Assembly: GCF_904849725.1 (NCBI RefSeq) | Contig: NC_058524.1 | Location: 355,877,823 to 355,941,822, forward strand | DNA: 64,000 bases | From: Hordeum vulgare subsp. vulgare | Taxonomy: Eukaryota; Streptophyta; Magnoliopsida; Poales; Poaceae | Direction of reading: 5' to 3' | Shown: in pieces, positions 21,862 through 30,696 of the stretch | How positions within the stretch are numbered: position 1 is the stretch's first letter | Layout: each line of letters starts with the position of its first letter | The notes under the pieces: generated by a model | The model's input: only the letters and a program-made list of their open reading frames with translations | Told to the model about the DNA's origin: nothing | Databases searched by the model: none | Translations under genes and position numbers: made by a program

Positions 21862-22779
21862 TACTCCGCACCTTACACCCCCCAACAAAATGGTGTGGCA
21901 AAGAGGAAGAACCGGACACTTGTGGAAATGGCAAGGTCCATGTTAGATGAATACAAGTCACCACATAGCTTTTGGGCTGAGGCCGTCAACACAGCATGTC
22001 ATGCATCAAACCGGCTCTTCCTCCGATCAATATTGGAGAAAACTCCATATGAGCTCCTAACTGGGAACAAGCCCAATGTTAAGTACTTTCATGTGTTTGG
22101 ATGCAAATGCTTCATACTCAACAAACGGGAACGGTTAGGAAAATTTCAATCCAAAACAACTGAGGGGATTTTTGTTGGCTATGGGTCAAACTCACACACC
22201 TACAGAGTCTACAACAAATCCACTGGATGTGTTATAGAAACCTGTGATGTGACGTTTGATGAATTTAACCGCTCTCACGGGGAGCAAGTTGATCTAAATG
22301 ATGCAGGTGAAGAAGACTCCCCACAAGATATCTTAAACATGGGTGCAGGTGCACTTCTGCCTATGGAACAGAGACCCCATGATGATGATGAAGATGATGA
22401 GAACATCTCGCATCCTCAAGACAGTTCACTGCCCGTACCTCCACTAGATATTAGCACACCCATCATGCCAGTTGTTGAGGATCAAGTGGGAGAACATGTC
22501 TCTCACCCTGATGACGCTCAAGAACAAGATGATCTTCAAGAGGTAGACCAAAGTATGGGTATGCTTGATGATGAACCTCAACAGGTGCAACGCGAAGAGG
22601 AATATCTTCCTCCGCACATAAATGATCCATATGTTGAGGATGTTGATGATGGAAACGAAGTTGAACCTCGTGAAACCTTGACCTCCATCATGCCACGTGT
22701 GGCCGGTCGTGTTGATATTGATCAAATCCTCATAGGCGTATCGGAAGTTTCACACGCAACGAAGTATGGTCATTGGTAG
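21862..22779 (+). pseudogene. pol: Pol of E3, part 2: integrase second half with Glu-to-Lys change, linker
   Basis: Same frame as part 1 after the TAG. Reads 'YSAPYTPQQNGVAKRKNRT': the catalytic Glu of the DDE triad is Lys (AAG, 21901-21903; GAG would need one change), while both other Copia families here keep VVERKN or IVERKN. Then 'YKSPHSFWAEAVNTACHASN', 'GNKPNVKYFHVFGCKCFI' and 'GYGSNSHTYRVYN', then an acidic linker ('DDDEDDENISHPQDSS'). It leaves frame near 22730 at the deletion described for part 3. Confidence 0.9.
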
Positions 22780-24215
22780 AACGACCAACTGAAGAACATA
22801 ATGTCATTGGAACTAAATGGATTTTCAAGAACAAGGAAGATGAGAACGGGACTGTTCTACGCAACAAGGCAAGGTTAGTAGCACAGGGGTACTCCCAAGT
22901 TGAAGGTTTGGACTTTGGTGAAACTTTCTCCCCTGTTAATCGTCTTGAGTCCATTCGCATTTTATTGGCCTATGCTGCTTTCAATGGTTTTACCTTGCAT
23001 CAAATGGATGTGAAAAGTGCTTTTCTTAACGGTCCTCGACAAGAAGAGGTATATGCATCACAACCACCTGGGTTTGTTGACCCTCATCACAAAGACCATG
23101 TATATAAACATCACAAGGCACGTTATGGTCTTAAACAAGCACCCTGTGCTTGGTACGATCATCTTAAGAAGTTCCTACTCGATGATGGCTTTGTGGTGGG
23201 GGTGATCGATGCCACTCTTTTTACTAAGAGGGAAAATGGTGATTTGATCTTATGCCAAATCTATGTAGATGACATCATTTTTGGTTCTCCTAGCATCCAT
23301 TTGTGCAAGAAGTTTGCGGCCTCCATGACCAAGACCTTTGAGATGTCACTCAACACAGACTTGAAGTTCTTTCTTGGTTTTCAAATACAACAATTTCAAG
23401 AAGGGATTTTCTTGTCTCTAACTAAGTATCTCAAGGACATTCTTGAGAAATTTGATATGAAAAATGCTAAACCAATGAAGACACCCATGGCCACCGATGT
23501 AGTTCTAAATGAAGACTCAAACGGTATTCCTTTTGACCCATCTACTTATCGCTCCATGATTGGTTCGCTGCTTTACCTTTGCGCATCTAGACCGGACATC
23601 ATGTTAAGTGTCGGAATATGTGCTAGATTTCAAGCTTCCCCTATGGAAAGCCATCACACGGCGGTTAAGCACATTCTTAGATACCTTGTTCACACCCCAA
23701 AGTTAGGCTTATGGTACCCTAAGGATGCAAAGTTTGATCTTATTGGGTATTCTGATGCGGATTGGGCCGGTGATAAAGTGGGACAGAAATCCACTTCCGG
23801 TGCATGTCAATTTCTTGGACGCTCGTTGGTAAATTGGTCCTCGAAGAAGCAGAACTGTGTTTCTCTCTCCACGGCCGAGGCCGAATATATTGCAGCCGCA
23901 AGCTGTGCTACTCAATTGCTATGGATGGGGCAAACACTGAAGGATTATGGTATCATGTATCGACACGTTCCTCTTCTCTGTGATGATGAAAGTGCCATAA
24001 AGACCTCCGTAAACCCCATTGATCACCCTCGCACAAAACATATTGATATTAGGTATCATTTCTTGAGAGACCATGTGCAAAAGGGTGACCTTGATATTAC
24101 CCATGTGGGTACCGACATGCAGTTAGCCGACATTTTCACCAAGCCACATAGCGTAGCTAGGTTCTGTCAACTTAGGCGTGAACTTGGTATCTTGGAGCTT
24201 GACAATATATCATGA
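22730..24215 (+). pseudogene. pol: Pol of E3, part 3: reverse transcriptase and RNase H, active-site motifs present
   Basis: Frame shifted by one relative to part 2. Starts '[17 protein letters not shown]', then RT: '[14 protein letters not shown]', '[19 protein letters not shown]', '[11 protein letters not shown]', '[14 protein letters not shown]', 'YVDDIIFG' (23262-23285), '[13 protein letters not shown]'. RNase H: 'YSDADWAGD', 'STAEAEYIA', 'CDDESAI', '[11 protein letters not shown]', 'LADIFTKP'. It ends '[12 protein letters not shown]'. About 45 residues between 'SFTR' and 'NEVWSL' are missing compared with unit C2 (14160-14290), so a deletion caused the frame change. RT and RNase H look functional by motif. 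Confidence 0.9.
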
Positions 24216-24843
24216 AAACATGCACACATACATACACTCACATTATGGTTGTGTCTTGATGTGTGCATATATTTAGGGGGAGTGCGTAGTAATTCTATGT
24301 GTTTTTAAGCTTACAACGTACGCACAGATCATTTCATGCATGTAATGCTTCTAGGAAAACAGTGCTCATAGTTTGTCTTATATATATATATACCATGCAA
24401 GTCATCATCATCAAAACACTCCCCTCCTCTATCTCTCGGACGTCCGGCTCATCTCGGACGTCCGGCGCCAGAACATCCTCCGGACGTCCGACACCTCTCG
24501 GACGTCCGACCGCCGGACGTCCAACGCCTCTCGGACGTCCGACGCCTCGGGGCCCCTATATAAAGCTGGGCGCGGGGCTGGGCCTTTTGCCCTAATCCCT
24601 AGCGCCCCATTTTCCCCCAGCCGCCGCCGCCAGCCCTGGGAGCTGCTCGAGGAGCACCTCCCCAGCGCCGCCACCCTCGAGATCAAGCCGATCTCCTCTG
24701 CGGCTCCCCTACTTCTCCATCCGTACTCTTCACGGGATCCATCTCAGGTTGCTCCTCCGTCTTTTCTCGCGTTGGATTTGATTTCTCCCATGTCTCTCCT
24801 TGTTCGTTGCTCATTTGGGGATTCTTCATCCGCGTAGGACTTC
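24216..24843 (+). promoter_or_regulatory. Internal promoter-like region of E3: palindrome array, TATA box, GC-rich leader
   Basis: Follows the RNase H stop. A purine tract TTAGGGGGAG lies at 24273-24282. CGGACGTCCG is perfect at 24437, 24455, 24481, 24499 and 24532, with CGGACGTCCA at 24514. TATATAAAG lies at 24557-24565, 15 bp after the last palindrome. A CCG-rich leader ('CCCTAATCCCTAGC', 'AGCCGCCGCCGCC') then runs to the ATG of the extra ORF at 24844. The motif is the one in the E3 LTR U3, but no LTR sequence surrounds it here. Promoter function is inferred. Confidence 0.65.
24748..24837 (+). other. Candidate 90-bp leader intron before the extra ORF
   Basis: ATCTCAG/GTTGCTCC (donor at 24748) and CCGCGTAG/GAC (acceptor ending 24837), with a T-rich interior. 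It would remove an upstream ATG and leave the ORF start 6 bp into the next exon. Seen by eye only. Confidence 0.3.
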
Positions 24844-26403
24844 ATGGGCAAGACCAAGCACACCGCTCGGAAGACCGGGGCCGGCTCATCCTCTCGCACC
24901 CCTATGAACACGGGGTCGGAATCGGATGAGCCACACCGTCCTTTCAAACGGACTGCCCGGCGTTCTCCGCCCCGACGTTCACCGTCTCCCTCGCCGTCTG
25001 ATGATGCTGACCCCGACTTCGAGGAGGAGCTTGCCGCCGAGGAACTTCCTCATCCCGTCGCTCGAAGGTCCAAGCTCGGGTCTCGCAGGGCGTCCTACAT
25101 GCCACAACCGCCTCCTGCCCAGCCTGAAGGTGAAGCTCGCCACATCTCCTTAGAGCCTCCTGCCATGTTAGGTCGTAATATCACAAACTTCACCACACTT
25201 GGGGAAGCTTCCTATCTTACTTTCCGCCGCGACGTAAATCAATACGAAGTCGGCAGTGATTCTACAGATTCACGTTTCCGCGCAAACGTCCAGGCAGACA
25301 TCTTTTCCACCGTCATAGTTCCTAAGGGGTTATCTAATCATCTTTACATTGATGTTGAGCACATTCGCATGCACCCGGCGAAATATCCGGGTGCCATTGA
25401 GCTTATTGAGTCATTGGGGCTTGCCGCCCCGTTTGCTTTTCATTGCGACTATAATTCTGCTGCCATTCACCAGTTCTATGCCACATGTCATTTTGGCTCT
25501 GACAACACTGTCACCTGGATCACCTCTGACGTTCGCCTCAAAGCCACTTATGCTACTTTTGTTGCGGCACTGGGTTTTCCCCATTCCGGTTATAAAATAT
25601 ATAAGGATGATCCTAACCATGCGCCTAAGACTATTGACGTGTATGGACACCTAATCAAACCACTACGTGAGCTTGATGCGGATGAGCGCCTGAAGGACCT
25701 TAACCAGGTATCCATCTGGCGCTCACCTTACTTCATTATCATTCAGTGTGTCATCCGCACCATCTATCCCAAGATGGGTGATAAGGGTTCTTGCAGTGGC
25801 TATTGTATCGACATCATGTACCACTTGTTCGAGAACCCCAAGAGAAAAATCAATGTGCCCCATTTCCTATGGCATGAGATTCGGCTTGCTAGCTTTCAGT
25901 ACAAGCGAGCCTTTCCTCACGCTCCTTTCATTCAGGCACTTATTAACCACGTTGCTGATTTCTCTATGGCTACCACTCACATCCATCGCAAGTGGTCCAT
26001 TCCCGCTCACATGGCGGATGACTTTGCTCCCAAGAACGCCGCTTCTTCCTCTACTACCACTCGCCGCACTGCGGCACGGGCCGCCACCCCTTCATCTAGC
26101 TCCGCTTCTCTCGGTCGCATTGCCAAATTCCTTGGCAAAGCTCACTCTGCTTTGATGAAGGTTGTCTCCTTTCAGTGTGGTCAAACCCATGATGTGGTTT
26201 CCCGCTTAGTTTCCTCTCAGAATGCCCTCAAGGCTCGTCTGGGAGCCTCGGGCGATCTTACTGTGAGTGATGATGAGGCCCCTCCTGCTGCTCCTTCCAT
26301 TGATTTTGGCTTCCCTTCTGGTCCTGAGTGGTCTGACTTCTTTGACGAGGCTGAGGGCAGTGGTTTGGCTGATGATGCTGCTGATGATGATGATGCGCCT
26401 TGA
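24844..26403 (+). CDS. Extra ORF of E3 between RNase H and the 3' LTR (519 aa), function unknown
   Basis: An intact 519-codon frame in sense, at the position of the 'env-like' ORF of some Sireviruses. Residues 1-90 are basic and Ser/Arg/Pro-rich ('FKRTARRSPPRRSPSPSP', a possible nuclear signal) with an acidic patch. About 95-385 is a globular region ('IELIESLGLAAPFAFHCDYN', 'AAIHQFYATCHF', 'VTWITSDVRLKATYATFVAALGF', 'SPYFIIIQCVIRTIYPK', 'FLWHEIRLASFQYKRAFPHAPFI'). Its layout resembles the 'putative plant transposon protein' domain seen in many plant retroelement ORFs; this is from memory. 390-430 is Ser/Thr/Ala low complexity, and the end is acidic ('DDAADDDDAP'). I see no signal peptide or membrane segment, so it does not look like an envelope protein. 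GC is clearly higher than in pol. It may have its own promoter. A packaging, regulatory or nuclear role is possible. Confidence 0.85.
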   Translation: MGKTKHTARKTGAGSSSRTPMNTGSESDEPHRPFKRTARRSPPRRSPSPSPSDDADPDFEEELAAEELPHPVARRSKLGSRRASYMPQPPPAQPEGEARHISLEPPAMLGRNITNFTTLGEASYLTFRRDVNQYEVGSDSTDSRFRANVQADIFSTVIVPKGLSNHLYIDVEHIRMHPAKYPGAIELIESLGLAAPFAFHCDYNSAAIHQFYATCHFGSDNTVTWITSDVRLKATYATFVAALGFPHSGYKIYKDDPNHAPKTIDVYGHLIKPLRELDADERLKDLNQVSIWRSPYFIIIQCVIRTIYPKMGDKGSCSGYCIDIMYHLFENPKRKINVPHFLWHEIRLASFQYKRAFPHAPFIQALINHVADFSMATTHIHRKWSIPAHMADDFAPKNAASSSTTTRRTAARAATPSSSSASLGRIAKFLGKAHSALMKVVSFQCGQTHDVVSRLVSSQNALKARLGASGDLTVSDDEAPPAAPSIDFGFPSGPEWSDFFDEAEGSGLADDAADDDDAP

Positions 26404-26778
26404 GCTTGGTTGGTGCTGTTGATGGCTCCCTTTTTGGTACTTGGTGCCAAAGGGGGAGTAATGTATCGTAGTTAAATGTTTATTCTCGTCGTTTTTTTAG
26501 TCTTTGGAGATTTAATGTAATGGATAAAACTCATGTATGGCTACTTATGAATGGTTGTGACTTGCTATGATATCATCATAGACTATTATGTCTTGCTCCT
26601 TTATTTCTATGATGATCTATTATCCTTCCATGTTGATCCATTTGGAGCTTCGATTTCTTGATCACGCATATCTTGAGGGGGAGCTCCGTACTAAATATCT
26701 CCTAGACTATAATGTATGTTTTAATATTTTTTTGAGACCTATGTATATGTTGTCATCAACTACCAAAAAGGGGGAGAT
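26404..26778 (+). other. 3' noncoding region of E3 with three purine tracts
   Basis: No gene. AAAGGGGGAG at 26449-26458, GAGGGGGAG at 26675-26683 and AAAAAGGGGGAGA at 26765-26777. The last abuts the 3' LTR and should be the working polypurine tract. Together with 24273 there are four tracts, as is usual in Sireviruses. Confidence 0.8.
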
Positions 26779-28419
26779 TGAAAGTGCATGATATGCCCCT
26801 AATTGTCTTTTGGTGTTAATGACAACACATACGTAGGAAACTAATCCTATTTGTTGAGTGTATCTCAGGACGGAAGTACATTAGTACATTAAGATTTATG
26901 TGCCAAAGGTTGCCTGAAAAGATTGGTGATGTATATTTCGAGAAGACTCGGGATTAAGAAGAGATGTTGTAGAATAGTCTTTTGAGTTTACTGATATTGA
27001 GTATAGGGATCCCGCACTATTAAGAGGGTATCACAGGCTTTGTGATAAACTTGCTCATACCACATCTCTACAAACATATCAAACACCACATACTGTCCAC
27101 TGTCTACAATTCAGTATATGTCCAATTACCTCGGACATCCAGCTCCCTCCGGACGTCCGAGGGCCGGACGTCCGGCTGGCTTCAGTAATCCGCAGCCAGA
27201 CACCAGTAGTCTGTAAGGCTTATATCTCGGAAATCCGGCTCCTTCCGGACGTCCGAGGGCCGGACGTCCGGCCAAGCTTCGGAAATCCAGAAGTCAAAAC
27301 CAGTAGAATGTGTGCACTATATCTCGGAAATCTGGCTGCCTCCGGATGCCCGAGCGCCGGATGTCCGACACACATCGGAAATCCGGAAGCCACCACCAGT
27401 AGAACTTGTGTTGTATAACACGGACTTTCGGATCACTTCGTACGTCCGTATGCTGATGAATTCAAATATGTTCAGGCACACCTACAGGGCTCGGACGACC
27501 GACCCCTGTCGGACGTCCGGCCGCTGATGAATTCAGAAGAGTTCCAGTCATGCCTACAGGTCTCGGACGACCGACCCCTGTGGGACGTCCGAACCCTCAC
27601 GGACGCCGGACTTCCGACAAGTGTCGGACGTCCGGACCCTGTGTGACTTATTGCACCTCCAACGGCTGGATTTCAGTCCACACTATAAATACTCTTCTCC
27701 CACCTCGTGAAAGGGTGTTCAACATAGCTAAGACACATCCAAGAACACCTTTCCTCTCACTCACTCTTCTCTACACCAAATCCTAGATCCCAAGAGCATT
27801 TGTGAGTCCTTTTGAGTGTTGTTCCAATCAAAAGATAGATCGTCTCCCTCTCCTCCTTCCCACCAAAGTGATTTGTGATTTGAGCAAGTTTTGAGCAATC
27901 CCCGTGATCTTGTTACTCTTGGAGGTTGGAGACTCCTAGGCGGTAGGAGTCTTCGGAGAGGAATCAAACCAATGTGATATCCCCCGGAAAGTTTGTGAAG
28001 GTTTGGAAGCCACCTGAAGGCTTACCACTAGTGGTTGAGAAACGCCTTCGTGGAGTTATCTCAAAGGGAGAATAGGGTGAGCCTTCGTGGCGTTGGTGTG
28101 CCTTCGCGGTAACATCCGCCCCTCTAACGGTGACGTAGCTTCCCTCCAAGGAAGTGAACATCGGGATACATCCTTGTCTCTCTTGGAGTTTCGGTTATTC
28201 CTAACCCTAACTCTCTACTTGTGTTAATCCTTATTACATACTTGTATTTGCTTATTGTTTACCGCTTGCCTTGTTTCACTCCTAATAGCTTACTCTTTGT
28301 CATTGCAATTATTAGGCTTACATTTATATTCCGCACTTTAGCCTAAAATTGCCAAGTAATTATTAAAACTTGGATTCTTACCTATTGACCCCCCTCTAGG
28401 TCCATCTCGATCCTTTTCA
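26779..28419 (+). repeat. 3' LTR of E3
   Basis: 1641 bp, TGAAAGTGCATG...CCTTTTCA. Six perfect CGGACGTCCG copies (27150, 27165, 27246, 27261, 27510, 27625) and TATAAATA at 27684-27691. Differences from the 5' LTR are concentrated in the palindrome region. No gene. Confidence 0.95.
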
Positions 28420-28424
28420 CATAA

Positions 28425-29149
28425 TTAAAATACTAGCCTTTTCCCAATTTAATGGTTGGTAGATTTTAGCAGTTGTCAAAAGTCTAGTGCACCCAACACA
28501 TGCTAGTCAACAAATATGGCAGCGGAAAGCAAAGACTTTGCACATGTAGTAAGGAGTAGTGTTTAGGAAGATCAAATGAGAAGAAGTGAACACAACAATT
28601 TTTGGCATGGTTCCGATAGGTGGCGCAATTGCACGTCCATGTTAATGAAGACTTCAACCCTCAGAGGGTAATGACTGCGAGAGTCCATGGAGGGCTCCAC
28701 CCACAAGGGGTCCACGAAGAAACAACCTTGTATATTCCACCACGACTTCCGTCCACACAGGAATAGCCTCACTCATGGTATATCTTCATGAAGTAGGCGA
28801 TCTCCTTGGCCTTACAAACATCTTGGTTCAACTCCACAACAGGAAGTAGGAGGCTCCCAAGTGACACCTAACAAATCTAGGAGGCACCACCCTCCAAAAG
28901 GTAATAGATGTGGTAGAACAATGAACTCCTTGCTCTTGTGATTCAAAAGATCGTCTCCTCAACACTCATTCACTCTCTCTCATATTTGACAGGGGTATGA
29001 GAGATTGATCTTGTGGAAAGCAACTTGGGGAGGCTAGAAATCAAGGTTCAATTGATTGGAATGGAATCTCTTGATCTAAACACATTAGTAGGTGGCTCTC
29101 TTTCAGAAAAATGGATCCGACAACTCTAAGTTTGTTATGAATGCTTCCT
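28425..29149 (-). repeat. Outer LTR of Copia unit C2 (part 2 of 3)
   Basis: Continues the LTR after the E3 insertion; matches 10371-11095 of the shared LTR ('GCTAGTCAACAAATATGGCAG', 'CCACAAGGGGT'). Interrupted at 29149 by E4. No gene. Confidence 0.8.
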
Positions 29150-30696
29150 TGCTACTTGTCAAACAACAACGCCAGAAATTGACACGTTGACTAGACTTGC
29201 TTGCGTTGGTGTTTCCCTTGACGATGAAAGGGTGATGCAGCACAGGAGCCGTAAGTATTTCCCTCAGTTTGAGAACCAAGGTATCAATCCAGTAGGAGAA
29301 TCTCGTCAAGTCCAGAGTACCTGTGCAAACACAAACGAGCTTGCACCCAACGCTGTAAAGGGGTTGTCAATCCCTTAAAGATTGATTGCAAAGTGAGATT
29401 CGAAGGCGGAAAGTGCAACGAAGTAAAAGAGTAAGGCTGAAAATATAGTGTGGAGTAGACACGGGGGCCATAGTGTTCACTAGAGGTTTCTCTCAAAATA
29501 GCAAATAATACGGTGGGTGAACAAATTACGGTCGAGAAATTTATAGAACCGCGCAAAGTCATGACGATATCTAAGGCAATGATCACACATATAGGCATCA
29601 CGTCCGAGACAATTATACCGATACTTTCTGCATCTACTACTATTACTCCACACATCGACTGCTATCCAGCATGCATCTAGTGTATTCCGTTCATGATGAA
29701 CAGAGTAATACCTTAAGCAAGATGACATGATGTAGAGGGATAAACTCAAACCAATGATGAAAACCCCATGTTTTTACCCTTGACGACAACAACACGATGC
29801 GTGCCTCTCTAGCCCTTCTGTCACTTGGTGAGGTCATCGCACGGTATGAACCCAAAACCAAGCACTTCTCCCATTGCAAGAATCATAGATCAAGTTGGCC
29901 AAACAAAACCCACAAGTCGAAGAGAATTACAAGGATATGAAATCATGCATAAGAGAGATCAGAAGAAACTCAAATAAGATTCATAGATAATCTGAACATA
30001 AATCCACAATTCATTGGGTCTCGAGAAACACACGGCAAAATAAGATTACATCGGATAGATCTCCATGAAGATCATGGAGAACTTTGTATTGAAGATCCAA
30101 GAGAGAGAAGAAGCCATCTAGCTACTAGCTATGGACCCATAGGTATATGGTGAACTACTCACGCATCATCGGAGAGGTCATGGTGTTGATGAAGAATCCC
30201 TGTGTATCCGAATCCCCCCTCCGGCAGGGCACCAGAACGTTCCGCAGATGGGATCTTGCGGAGACAGAAGCTTGCGGTGGCGGAAAAGTACTTTCGATGA
30301 CCTCCTCATTTTTTCTGGGATTTTTGGGAATATATAGGTGGAAGTCCTAGGGCAGAGGAGGCCCAGGGAGCCCACAAGCCTAGGAGGCGCGGGCCCCTTG
30401 GCCGCGGCTAGGGGGCTTGTGGGGTCCCTGGTTGCCCCCTGCCCTCGTTCTCACGCTCCCCGATCTTCTTGTGTTTCGGAAAAAATCTTTTTGGAAGTTT
30501 CGTTCTGTTTGGACTCCGTTTAAAATCCTCCTCTGAAAAGGGTCAAAAACATGGAAAAAACAAGAACTGGCACTTGGCACTGAGTTAATAAGTTAGTCCC
30601 AAAAAAGATAAAAAAAAAGGCATACAAAACATCCAAAGTTTGAAACGATAATAGCATGAAACCATAAAAAATTATAGATATGTTGGAGACGTATCA
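29150..30696 (-). repeat. 3' LTR of E4 (left)
   Basis: 1547 bp. TATATA at 30331-30336 reads as a TATA box on minus. Alignable along its length with 35688-37214, with one extra segment of about 25 bp around 29350-29375 relative to the right LTR. No gene. Confidence 0.92.

Larger units (their letters stand above)
16717..28419 (+). mobile_element. E3: structurally complete Sirevirus Copia with extra ORF
   Basis: An 11.7 kb element bounded by LTRs of 1643 and 1641 bp that start TGAAAGTGCATG and end CCTTTTCA. It is flanked by a perfect 5-bp duplication CATAA (16712-16716 and 28420-28424). Order: LTR, primer binding site, long gag, protease, integrase, RT, RNase H, noncoding region with palindromes and TATA, extra ORF, several purine tracts, LTR. 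The undisturbed site is visible in the shared LTR at about 10355-10375. By eye the two LTRs differ by a few percent, so the insertion is not brand new. Gag and the extra ORF are intact; pol has a stop, a frameshift, a deletion and a changed catalytic residue. Confidence 0.95.

Noticed and set aside
24844..26403. Calling the E3 accessory ORF an envelope gene
   Set aside because: Only its position is env-like; no signal peptide, membrane segment or fusion-type feature is visible.
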